NCBI RefSeq assembly: GCF_015160875.1 | Contig: NZ_CP063374.1 | Location: forward strand, 5,459,501 to 5,523,500 | Direction: 5' to 3' | Length of the DNA: 64,000 nt | Source of the DNA: Streptomyces chromofuscus | GTDB taxonomy: Bacteria; Actinomycetota; Actinomycetes; Streptomycetales; Streptomycetaceae | Shown here: piece by piece, positions 34,986 through 42,192 of the stretch | Layout: every line of letters begins with the position of its first letter | Numbering within the stretch: position 1 is the first letter of the stretch | The notes under the pieces: model-generated | Told to the model about the DNA's origin: nothing | What the model saw: the letters and a program-made list of their open reading frames with translations, nothing else | Databases searched by the model: none | Program-made: the position numbers and the translations under genes

Positions 34986-35365
34986 CGGCGCCGCCGTACG
35001 ACGAGCGGCGCAGCGACCGGGGGCTTTGCCGCCGTGGCGGCCGGGCGGGCGCTGAACTGCTTGAGGGTGTCGGCGTGCTCGTCGAGGTCGAAGCCGAGGG
35101 AGTCGAGTTCGTTCGCGGCCCGGCCGAGGGCGAGCCACACCTCCGCCGGTAGGACACCGCGTTCGGCCTGGTTCTTGGCGAAGACGCTGCCGGTAGCGAC
35201 GAGGTGGGTGAAACCGCCGAGGACACCGCCCGCGGGGTCCAGGACGCGTGCGATGACCTGCGTGGCCTCACTGGCGGGGAGCTGGGAGAGCTGATCGGCG
35301 AGTTGGCCGAGCTGGCGCGTGATCTCGTCGGCCAGCCGGACCGGGTAAGGGGTCGGATGGGGCAT
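34982..35365 (-). CDS. Small DUF317-coupled partner protein
   Basis: The 127-residue protein (ATG 35365; RBS CAGGAGGG) has LADEITRQLGQLADQLSQLP, VIARVLDPAGGVLGGF, then VWLALGRAANELDSLGFDLD and a basic end. It occupies the same position as the other small partners, immediately before a DUF317 gene with a GTGA overlap, though sequence similarity to them is weak. Likely helical bundle; function unknown. Confidence 0.72.
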   Translation of the reverse strand: MPHPTPYPVRLADEITRQLGQLADQLSQLPASEATQVIARVLDPAGGVLGGFTHLVATGSVFAKNQAERGVLPAEVWLALGRAANELDSLGFDLDEHADTLKQFSARPAATAAKPPVAAPLVVRRRR

Positions 35366-35388
35366 GGCCCTCCTGGACAGGGTCGGGG

Positions 35389-35574
35389 TCAGTGGTGGTG
35401 GCGGTTGCCGATCCGCGGGGCCTCGTCGAGGGCGGCCCCGGGGCGTGTGCCGGCCAGCGGGACGGTCCGGTCGGGGCCGGTGGGGATGCAGGCGCGCAGG
35501 TAGCGGCGGAACAGGGCGGTCGCGAGGCGTGGTTTGAGGTGGCGGGAGATCGGCGGGGGCGTGCGGGGTGCTAC
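35389..35574 (-). CDS. Small basic ORF without standard start
   Basis: A 61-codon frame ends at 35389 with very high third-position GC. Its product includes ISRHLKPRLATALFRRYL then IPTGPDRTVPLAGTRPGAAL and ends GNRHHH. A GGAG motif sits 6 nt before a GTA codon at 35574, where a start codon would be expected; no ATG, GTG or TTG is in frame. It lies between a terminator-like hairpin (35605-35630) and the next gene. It may be real with a mutated or unusual start, or a remnant. Confidence 0.35.
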   Translation of the reverse strand, partial: VAPRTPPPISRHLKPRLATALFRRYLRACIPTGPDRTVPLAGTRPGAALDEAPRIGNRHHH

Positions 35575-35604
35575 GGGTTTCTCCGGTCGGTGGTGCGGTC
35601 GGGG

Positions 35605-35630
35605 GCGGCCCCGGCGGGTGCCGGGGCCGC
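35605..35630 (-). terminator. Hairpin terminator candidate
   Basis: GCGGCCCCGGC and GCCGGGGCCGC form a perfect 11-bp stem around GGGT, 9 nt beyond the stop of the gene ending at 35640. Position and stability fit a rho-independent-like streptomycete terminator. Confidence 0.65.
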
Positions 35631-35639
35631 CGTTCGGGC

Positions 35640-36047
35640 TTACGGGGTATGCCGGGGCGAAGCGGTGGCGGAGGCCGCGGGAGCCGGGGCGGGGTTGTGG
35701 GCCCAGTGCCGGGCGTGGCGGGCGCGTATGTCGTGCATGGCCTGCTGGTAGGCGGCCTCGTCGAACACCTCGGGGGTGCAGTTGACCTGGTATCCGGCTA
35801 TGAGGAGAGCCGGGATCGCGCGGGTCGCGAGGCGCTGCTGCTCGTCGGCGTCGAGGTCCGCGGGCGCCTCGTGCCAGATGCAGACGGGGCTACTGGTGCG
35901 GACTTCCTTCCGCTCCAGGCCGAGTTGGTCGAGCAGGTCGAGGAGCTGCTCGGAGGCGTCGGTCGGGGTGTCGGCGTGGATGGTGGTCGACAGGGCCTTG
36001 CGGTAGATCCCGACGTCGGTGCCGTGTTCGTCGGCGCGGTTGCCCAT
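35640..36047 (-). CDS. Hypothetical protein with GF/GY-type module
   Basis: The 135-residue product begins at ATG 36047 (MGNRADEHGTDVGIYRKAL). It has LLDLLDQLGLERKEVRTSS then APADLDADEQQRLATRAIPA and LLIAGYQVNCTPEVFDEAAY. The second half matches the acidic-helix and AGYxVxxD part of a module repeated in neighbouring proteins. An AYQQAMHDIRARHARHW segment and a Pro/Ala tail close the protein. Function unknown. Confidence 0.7.
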   Translation of the reverse strand: MGNRADEHGTDVGIYRKALSTTIHADTPTDASEQLLDLLDQLGLERKEVRTSSPVCIWHEAPADLDADEQQRLATRAIPALLIAGYQVNCTPEVFDEAAYQQAMHDIRARHARHWAHNPAPAPAASATASPRHTP

Positions 36048-36124
36048 GGGCAGGGGGGTCCTGTTCAGCGGTGGCGGGGAGTTCCGGGGCCGCCCGGCTT
36101 CGGCAGGCTCGGCGCTGTCCTGCC

Positions 36125-36904
36125 TCATCGGCTCCGGGCGTTCGAGGTGCGGGCCTGGGGCGGCGGTGCCGTCGGCGTGGTAGCCGTGGGCGCGGGCCGG
36201 GCCGCAGGGTGCTGGAGTGCGGTGGTGATGCCCTGGGCGGCGAGTTGCACGCCGGCCTGGCGGACGGCTCGGGCCTGGGCGGCGGTATCGTCGCCGCTCA
36301 GCCGGTAGGTACCGGTCTGCTCGTCGTGGACGAAGCCGTTGGCCAGCAGGACAGCGGCGGCCGTGTCTGCGGTGGGGGCGGCGGCGAGGCTGCCGTCGGC
36401 CTGCCAGGTGAGGACGACCCGCTCCAGCTGGGACGGACGGGTGCTGTCGGGCTCGTGGGACAGGTCAGTGGAGTTGTGGCGGACCTGGGCGAGCGCGGCG
36501 TCGTAGCGGGCCAGCAGGTCGCCGGCGACGGACTCGGAGCTCAGGAACGGGTCGTCGCTCAGGGCGATGCCGTCCGGCTCGCGCATCCCGCGGAACGCCT
36601 CCCTGGGAATGTCACGAGGGGCGACGGCGGCGATGAGGAAGCCGTCCCGCTCGTCGTGCCGGTCGAGGACGACCAACTGGGCGCCGTCCTCGCGGGTCAG
36701 GACGGCCGCGTGCCGGAGCGGATGCTGGGCGAGGGACTCGGCGACGAGATCCATGTCCCAGACACGGTCGGCCAGTTCGGCGAGGTCGTCCTTGTGCTCC
36801 GGCGGGTGGTAGGTACTGCTCCAGGTGCCGGGCAGTTCGCCGGCGAGGACATCGGCGAACGAGGCGAGGCGACCGGGATCGGAGTCGGATTCGTGGTGGT
36901 GCAT
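36125..36904 (-). CDS. Hypothetical protein with GF/GY module
   Basis: The 259-residue soluble protein (ATG 36904) contains a helical N-terminus (LAELADRVWDMDLVAESLAQ) and a strand-rich centre (HAAVLTREDGAQLVVLDRHD). Near 175-235 is a copy of the shared module: AAAVLLANGFVHDEQTGTYR then LSGDDTAAQARAVRQAG and QGITTALQH. A Pro/Thr-rich tail follows. It sits 76 nt upstream of the next gene, all on one strand. No known family. Confidence 0.72.
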   Translation of the reverse strand: MHHHESDSDPGRLASFADVLAGELPGTWSSTYHPPEHKDDLAELADRVWDMDLVAESLAQHPLRHAAVLTREDGAQLVVLDRHDERDGFLIAAVAPRDIPREAFRGMREPDGIALSDDPFLSSESVAGDLLARYDAALAQVRHNSTDLSHEPDSTRPSQLERVVLTWQADGSLAAAPTADTAAAVLLANGFVHDEQTGTYRLSGDDTAAQARAVRQAGVQLAAQGITTALQHPAARPAPTATTPTAPPPQARTSNARSR

Positions 36905-36928
36905 GTCTTCCTTAGCGAGGGGGCGGGG

Positions 36929-37621
36929 TCAGCGGCGCCGGCCAGCGACGGTCGGCGGCGGTGCCGGCACGGTGCGCGGCGGGGGTGGGCCGGCGCACAG
37001 GGCGGAGGCTTCGCGTTCCGTGGCGGGAACTTCTTCGGTGCAGGTGTTGCGGCCGGGGGACGGGGCATGCCGGTCGGCGAGCGCGTCGCGCGTGTGGGCG
37101 AGGTCGGTGCGGATGACGCGGAGGCGCTCATCGGCGAGGTAGCGCAGACGCCGGGCGATGTGGGGATCGGCCGGGTCGCCGAGGCTGTCGTGGAAGTCCG
37201 CGGTGGCGGTGAGGACCGCTTCGATGCCGGCGAGGATGCCGTCGTGGGTGGCGGTCAGCTCGGTGAGCACCTCGGCCGCGTCCTCGGTCGCGGCGGCCTT
37301 ACGGATGCGGTCGGCGAGCTGGGCGACCTGGGCGCCGAGGGGCAGATAGTGGAGCGTGCGCTGGTTCGTGTCGAACGGCTCGTCGCAGTCGACGTGGTAG
37401 CCGGCCACCCGCAGCCGGGCCACGGCGTCGATGGCGAGGCGGGTCTCCTCGGCTTCGTCGAGGCCGACGGGCGCGCGGTGGTAGATCTCGTGGACGCGGA
37501 CGACGGGCACGAAGCCGCAGCGCTGGAGAACGCTGTGGGCCTCGGGGTCTCCGCCACGGGCGAGGACCTCACCGGAGTGGGGGGCGCGGCGGATGTCCAG
37601 GAAGCGGTCGGCACGGGGCAA
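36929..37621 (-). CDS. Hypothetical protein with GF/GY module and helical C-terminus
   Basis: The 230-residue product starts at TTG 37621 with GGAG about 10 nt upstream. The N-terminal module reads AHSVLQRCGFVPVVRVHEIY then APVGLDEAEETRLAIDAVAR and LRVAGYHVDCDEPFDT. A long helical stretch follows (QLADRIRKAAATEDAAEVLT; PHIARRLRYLADERLRVIRT), with a Pro-rich tail. It looks like a module plus coiled-coil protein; role unknown. Confidence 0.7.
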   Translation of the reverse strand: MPRADRFLDIRRAPHSGEVLARGGDPEAHSVLQRCGFVPVVRVHEIYHRAPVGLDEAEETRLAIDAVARLRVAGYHVDCDEPFDTNQRTLHYLPLGAQVAQLADRIRKAAATEDAAEVLTELTATHDGILAGIEAVLTATADFHDSLGDPADPHIARRLRYLADERLRVIRTDLAHTRDALADRHAPSPGRNTCTEEVPATEREASALCAGPPPPRTVPAPPPTVAGRRR

Positions 37622-37701
37622 AGCGCGGGTCTCCTACAGGGTGGCCCGGTTCCGGGCGCGCACGAGGGCCAGGGCGCGGCCGGGGCGGCGGACGGGAAGA
37701 C

Positions 37702-38139
37702 TCACCGGCCGCCCCGGGCGTCGTTGACGTGCACGAGCTGGCCGAGGGCCGTGGTGGTGTACCAGCCGCAGTCGATCAGCTCCGCGCGGGAGGCGTACTT
37801 CGGCAGGAGGTAGTCCTCCATGGCGCGCAGGTAGATCAGGCAGTCCGGGCAGCGGCGCTGGAGGTGGACCAGGTAGCGGGGGTGGGCGGTGAGGTACGAC
37901 TGCGGGCCGCCGGTCGCGTCGCGCAGCCGCCATCCGTCCTCGTCGGTCGGGGTATGCCACGACGCGGCGACCACGCGCATGGCATCTCCCCACAGTTCCC
38001 CGCCGGCCACCCCCTTGAGGACGACGACCTGGTCGCCGGCCTGGAAGTGCCGGTGGGTGATGTCCCGGGCGGGGGTGAGCGGGTCGGGCGTTGGCACGAG
38101 TAGCGGAGTGTTCGGAGGCGTCCAGGACGGCGGGATCAT
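37702..38139 (-). CDS. Hypothetical protein, 145 aa, CxxC motif
   Basis: The ATG at 38139 has GGAAGG upstream; the longer frame to 38181 crosses the palindromic regulatory element. The product includes HFQAGDQVVVLKGVAGGELW (an SH3-like strand pair), TGGPQSYLTAHPRYLVHLQR, then CPDCLIYLRAMEDYLLPKYA. The CPDC pair could bind a metal. It follows copy B of the element-wide palindrome and is probably under its control. Confidence 0.72.
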   Translation of the reverse strand: MIPPSWTPPNTPLLVPTPDPLTPARDITHRHFQAGDQVVVLKGVAGGELWGDAMRVVAASWHTPTDEDGWRLRDATGGPQSYLTAHPRYLVHLQRRCPDCLIYLRAMEDYLLPKYASRAELIDCGWYTTTALGQLVHVNDARGGR

Positions 38140-38191
38140 GCGGGTCCTTCCACGCGGGGCGGGCGGCGGTGGGAGGATCAATAGTCCGGAG

Positions 38192-38230
38192 GATCGCCGG
38201 TTTGGCTAACCGGCGATCACCGGCTATGGT
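38192..38230 (+). promoter_or_regulatory. Palindromic promoter/operator, copy B
   Basis: The dyad GATCGCCGGTT / AACCGGCGATC (38192-38218) is followed by CGGCTATGGT. Rightwards, TTGGCT and TATGGT (38225-38230) are 17 nt apart. Leftwards, TTAGCC is 17 nt from GACTAT, a weaker promoter aimed at the gene starting at 38139. The flanks match copies A, C and D. Confidence 0.68.
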
Positions 38231-38240
38231 CCGGCCGCTG

Positions 38241-38738
38241 TCAGCGGAACGGGTTCTCCGTCCCGCGGTCGCCCTCGCTGGCGGCGTCGAGGAGTTCGAG
38301 CAGGTCAGGGCCCTCTGAATCCCGCTGGTCCAGCCACCACCCGGCACGGGTGATCGCGCGGGCCTTGTCCTCCAGCTCCGCCCAGTCCGCCTCGTCCCAG
38401 GCGCCTTCGGCAACGAGGGCGGTGTGCGCGGCGGTCATCAGCTGGTGGCGGGAGCGCTCACCCCACTCCAGGGCCCTCTCGGGCCCCTCCAGCGGCGGCA
38501 TGCCGAACTTCTCGGCCCACTCGGCGGCGGCCTTCTGCTCCTCGGCGCGCTTGGCGGCGAGCCACTGCTCCTTCGACTGGGTATCGGCGTCACGGGCGGC
38601 CTTCCAGCAGTCGGAGCAGTCCCGGCCGGCCAGCCAGCGGGCGAAACCCGCCCGTCTGTCGGCGGGTCGGTCGGACAGGTCATGGGTGATCTCGTGGCCG
38701 CAGGCGTGCTCGACGTTCCACTTCAGGCGGACAGTCAT
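38241..38738 (-). CDS. Hypothetical zinc-binding-like protein
   Basis: The 165-residue protein starts at ATG 38738 (GAGGAG upstream). The N-terminus has CGHEITHDLSDRPADRRAGF then WLAGRDCSDCWKAARD, a CxH and CxxC pair that likely binds zinc. A coiled coil (QWLAAKRAEEQKAAAEWAEK) and LPPLEGPERALEWGERSRHQ-like sequence follow. Such small CGH...DCxxC proteins occur in actinomycete plasmids; function unknown. Confidence 0.75.
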   Translation of the reverse strand: MTVRLKWNVEHACGHEITHDLSDRPADRRAGFARWLAGRDCSDCWKAARDADTQSKEQWLAAKRAEEQKAAAEWAEKFGMPPLEGPERALEWGERSRHQLMTAAHTALVAEGAWDEADWAELEDKARAITRAGWWLDQRDSEGPDLLELLDAASEGDRGTENPFR

Positions 38739-38888
38739 AGACAAATCTCCTCAAATCAGATCAGAAACGGGTGCATTGGGATGGGTGAGGTGCAGCCGTC
38801 GCCGCGCCGGTCCTTGTGGGTGCGGCGGCGACGTCGGCCGCGCCGGGCGGAACCTTTGGCGCGGTCGAGGTACGGGTTGGGCGGTGCT

Positions 38889-40028
38889 CTAGCGGTGGCG
38901 CGTGGGTGCCGAGGTGCGGGACGGTGCCGACGGTGGCGTGGTGTCCAGGGCGGGGCGCGGTCGGATCCGTGGCCTGGGGGTGCGGTGCGGTGGCAGGACG
39001 GCGACGGTGGCGCCGAGGTCCTCGGCCGCCTCGTGCACTTCGCGGGTGAGGAAGTCGACCTGTCGGCCGAGCGCGGCGAGCCGGGCGGCGATCTGCCGCC
39101 CCTGCACGGTTTCCAGGGCGTGTGCGAACTGGCCTGCGGTGTCCAGGAGTTCCTGAAGGCGGACCATCGGGCCCGCGTCGTGGCCGTGCTGAGTGGCGGT
39201 GAGCAGGGCCTCGGAGACGTCACCGGCGGCCCGGGCCTCGACGACGTCCCGGAGCAGCTCCTGCAGCGACACCTCGGGTGCGGGCTCCGGGCGGTTGAAC
39301 CGGGAGACGTCCGGCCGCAGCACGCCCGGCGGAACCGCAGGGGGCAGCGACTGGCCGGCCTCGTACTCGTTGCGGTAGTGCCCGATGACCTGCCAGCCCG
39401 GAGCGTCCGGGTCGCCGGCCAGGGCGATCACGGTCGAGGTGTCGTCCTCGACCAGGTAGGCGAGGGTGATCGGCCGGCCGTCGGCGGCGTACCACGACTC
39501 GATCAGATCCAGCTCGCCCCGCCGCTGCGCTGCCTGGGCCATTTCGGTCCACATCTGCTGTTCCTCGCCGGTCAGCGGAGCCTCGGGCTGGTGGCGCTGG
39601 CCGGCGAGGTCGGTGGCGATGTAGCCGTGGTCCGCCCACGCGGTGAGGCGCGGCCACACGGTCGTGTGCTGCTCGCGCTCGGCGGCCGAGCCGGGTACGG
39701 CGGGCCGGTTGAGGACACGCATGATCTCGGTGTGGGAGGTGGCGAGGCTGTAGAGCAGGGTCCGCCACCCGGTGGTGTGCCGGGCGGGAGGCAACTCGTC
39801 GAGGGCGCGGTGGGCGGCATCCAGCAGTTCGTCAGCATGTGGCGCGAGGCAGGTGGCGTACGCCTGCATGGCTGCCTGGTTGCGGCGGGCGCGAGCGGCT
39901 GCTGCGGCGTGGTGGTGGATGGTCCGCCCGTGGCGGTCGCGTGTGGTGTCGAGCGTGGTCTCGACCTCACGGTCGATGACAGCCATCCGCAGCCGGAAGT
40001 CACGTGCTCGCCAGGAGAGTTCGCTCAT
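38889..40028 (-). CDS. Hypothetical protein, 379 aa
   Basis: This mostly helical protein (ATG 40028) begins SELSWRARDFRLRMAVIDRE. It has an Ala/Arg-rich segment, a central region with YIATDLAGQRHQPEAPL and a strand pair (LAYLVEDDTSTVIALAGDPD), and a C-terminal helix bundle (IAARLAALGRQVDFLTREVH) ending in a basic Pro-rich tail. No family, signal peptide or membrane segment recognised. Position within the operon suggests an element maintenance role, without direct evidence. Confidence 0.75.
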   Translation of the reverse strand: MSELSWRARDFRLRMAVIDREVETTLDTTRDRHGRTIHHHAAAAARARRNQAAMQAYATCLAPHADELLDAAHRALDELPPARHTTGWRTLLYSLATSHTEIMRVLNRPAVPGSAAEREQHTTVWPRLTAWADHGYIATDLAGQRHQPEAPLTGEEQQMWTEMAQAAQRRGELDLIESWYAADGRPITLAYLVEDDTSTVIALAGDPDAPGWQVIGHYRNEYEAGQSLPPAVPPGVLRPDVSRFNRPEPAPEVSLQELLRDVVEARAAGDVSEALLTATQHGHDAGPMVRLQELLDTAGQFAHALETVQGRQIAARLAALGRQVDFLTREVHEAAEDLGATVAVLPPHRTPRPRIRPRPALDTTPPSAPSRTSAPTRHR

Positions 40029-40074
40029 CGCGGGAGTGGGGGTGTCGGGGATCGGTTTCTCCTGGTGGTTGCTG

Positions 40075-40413
40075 TCAGCGGCGTGGTCGGCGCCCTGCCG
40101 GCGGGGCCTGCGTGGTCATCGCTGACGGACGCTTCGGGGTGGACTGGCCGGGACGGGGGACGCGGAGGTCGGGGTCGAGGTGCACCGGGTAGCGGGCGGC
40201 GGTCAGCATCTCGGCGGCCCAGGTCGCATGCTCGTTTTCCCAGTCGCGTCCCAGGTCGAACGGGAGGCGGATCCAGTGGCCGCGCAGGGACGGTTCGAAC
40301 AGGAAGCCCGCCCGGCGCAGCACGTCTGCGGCGAAGGCGTCGAAGGTGCCTGCGACCTCGACTTCGCCACCCCGGCCGCGGGTGATGCGGATCGCCTCGT
40401 CGCTCATGCTCAC
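40075..40413 (-). CDS. Small GF/GY-module protein
   Basis: The 112-residue product is essentially one copy of the shared module: TFDAFAADVLRRAGFLFEPS then HWIRLPFDLGRDWENEHATW and AAEMLTAARYPVHLDPDLRV. This is the simplest version in the window and the best reference for defining the family. Basic Pro-rich tail. The ATG start overlaps the preceding gene's stop (40410-40413). Confidence 0.75.
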   Translation of the reverse strand: MSMSDEAIRITRGRGGEVEVAGTFDAFAADVLRRAGFLFEPSLRGHWIRLPFDLGRDWENEHATWAAEMLTAARYPVHLDPDLRVPRPGQSTPKRPSAMTTQAPPAGRRPRR

Positions 40414-40853
40414 CGGCCCCGCCCGTTGCCGGCCGCCGGGGTATGGCCGACCGCGGGCATGGCGGCGGGCTGCGGAATGGGCCGGCCGGGCGTGGTCTCC
40501 AGAACGGAGAGTCGCTGCGGGGAGCGGGCGGCAGCCTGCGCGATGCGGGCGCGGCGATCCATCAGCCCGTTGCGTGCCGCCGGTTGCGGCGGGGGTGCGG
40601 TCAGGGCGGGGTCGAGGGCGTCATCAGCCTGCACCTCGTAGCCGTGGCGGCGCAGGTCGTGGACGGCCTGGCGCGTGCGGCGGAAACCGTCCTGTTCGGG
40701 TCGGGTGAGCCGGTACAGGCCCGGAGTGTCGGGGACGGGCTCGAACTGCTCGCGGACGAGGAACCAGTGGGCCAGGTGCGCGGGGATGTTCGCGGTGGCG
40801 GTGGCCACGAAGCCGTGTTCGGGGTGGGCGCCGAAGCGGAAGTGGTCAGACAG
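40410..40853 (-). CDS. GF/GY-module protein with apparent CTG start
   Basis: The product reads SDHFRFGAHPEHGFVATATA then HLAHWFLVREQFEPVPDTPG, LYRLTRPEQDGFRRTRQAVH and DLRRHGYEVQADDALDP, a full module copy, before a Pro-rich tail. No ATG, GTG or TTG lies between the upstream stop and the start of the conserved sequence. A CTG at 40853 is 8 nt after AAGAAAGG and is the likely start. An internal GTG in the HGFVATA segment would remove 14 residues. Confidence 0.65.
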   Translation of the reverse strand: MSDHFRFGAHPEHGFVATATANIPAHLAHWFLVREQFEPVPDTPGLYRLTRPEQDGFRRTRQAVHDLRRHGYEVQADDALDPALTAPPPQPAARNGLMDRRARIAQAAARSPQRLSVLETTPGRPIPQPAAMPAVGHTPAAGNGRGR

Positions 40854-40875
40854 GTGCGGGGCCTTTCTTCTCAGG

Positions 40876-41478
40876 TCACCGGCGCGCGGGTGCCGCACCG
40901 GGAGGCGTGGGCAGGGCCGGCGGGAGCGCGAGGACACTGTGGTCCCGTGTGGCGAGCGGGTGGGGCGGGGCGGCGTGCGACTGGGCAGGCGGGTGCGTCC
41001 GTAGCACGGCCGACCGCGGCGGGGAAGGTGCAGCCGGGCCGGGCGTGGGGCGCAGGGCTGCGGCGGTTTCGCGAAGCCGGGCACTGGCCTCGGCGTATTT
41101 CTCGGCCGTCATGATCCGCAGAACCTCGGGGTCGTTGCGCAGATGCGAGGGGGCGAGGTCCGCCACGGCCTCGCGTTGGAAGCCGGTCGTGGCGTAGGTC
41201 AGGGCCTCGGCGAGGATGTCGAGGGCTTTCGGGATGCCGGCCGTGGCCCTGGTCAGCCGGACCAGGGCGGCGCGTTCAAGCGGGTGGACTGTGGCCGGTG
41301 CGGTGAAGCGTTCCTGTGCGCGTTCGGTGGCCTGCTGCAAATGGTGGGCCAATGTGCCGATGTCGTCGGTGAGCGTGACCAGGTCGACGGCCTCGGGACC
41401 TGTGGGGAACTCGGCGGCCAGCTCGTCCAGACGCCGGGCCAGGTGATCAAAGGTGGCCTGGGTGATCGAGGAGGACAT
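40876..41478 (-). CDS. Hypothetical helical protein
   Basis: The 200-residue protein starts at ATG 41478 (RBS GAGGAG region). Helical segments include TFDHLARRLDELAAEF, DDIGTLAHHLQQATERAQER and AAGIPKALDILAEALTYAT-like sequence; the tail is Pro/Ala-rich. It has a layout like the product of 50826-51389 (helical body, Ser/Pro/Arg tail). It is the first gene of the leftward run that follows regulatory copy C. Function unknown. Confidence 0.7.
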   Translation of the reverse strand: MSSSITQATFDHLARRLDELAAEFPTGPEAVDLVTLTDDIGTLAHHLQQATERAQERFTAPATVHPLERAALVRLTRATAGIPKALDILAEALTYATTGFQREAVADLAPSHLRNDPEVLRIMTAEKYAEASARLRETAAALRPTPGPAAPSPPRSAVLRTHPPAQSHAAPPHPLATRDHSVLALPPALPTPPGAAPARR

Positions 41479-42192
41479 CAGACCACCCCGGCCGCGTCTC
41501 TCGGCTGCTGTAGGGAGCGCGACTTCGTGAGCATCGGCGCCTGCGGAAACGCCGGAATCCGCATCCGGTGAGCAGCGCACGTGTTGGCTGATCACGAGCA
41601 GAATCGCCTACCAGGTTCTGAGCGGTAGTCACTGCCGGTAGCGGGTCCGGGCGTCGGGGGCCGCCGGGGTTCCAAGAAGGGTGCGTTTTCCATGGTCTCC
41701 GCGGGAAGCTCGGGGTGAGGGGTGAGCTTCAATGGTCGCGGCGATCGCCGGTTACCCAAACCGGCGATCGTCGGCTATGTTGCGGACGCTCGGCAGGGGC
41801 GGCCGTGGGGCGCTGCGTTTCGAGTTGGGGCCGTTCGAGTTGGGGGTGTCGGTGGCCCTCTCACCCCCAAGAGCTGACGCGCCGCTACTGCTCAAGATAA
41901 CCAAGCCCTAGGCTGGTCCGGAGAACGAAGATCCCCTCGCCATGGTTGAGCACAGTGTGAGGAACACTGGTGAACCCGCCGGGACTTGTGGAGAGCTTCG
42001 GTGACGGGCACGCCGGGTTCGGGAGGCGGTTCGGGGAAACCCACCGGTGGAAGCACCGGCAGGGCGCTCCGAACCGACCTCACTTACTCCTGGCCGCAGT
42101 CGGTCTGTTCGCCTTTGTCGGACTGCTGGCAGGGAAGTCTCCATCGCTTCCGGCAGCATTTTCCCAGGCGCAGGTTGGGACGGGGCGGGTGG
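41479..42192. other. 714-bp intergenic region
   Basis: No gene with coding bias is visible. It holds regulatory palindrome C (41742-41781) and direct repeats of CGAGTTGGGG (41821 and 41836). The leader to the gene at 41478 would be about 250 nt. The part from 41850 to 42192 shows nothing I can name. Confidence 0.5.
41742..41781 (+). promoter_or_regulatory. Palindromic promoter/operator, copy C
   Basis: Perfect 12-bp arms CGATCGCCGGTT (41742-41753) and AACCGGCGATCG (41759-41770) flank ACCCA. TCGGCTATGTT follows, with TATGTT at 41776-41781. Leftwards, TTGGGT precedes ACCATT by 17 nt, directed at the operon starting at 41478. Same flanks as copies A, B and D. Confidence 0.68.
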
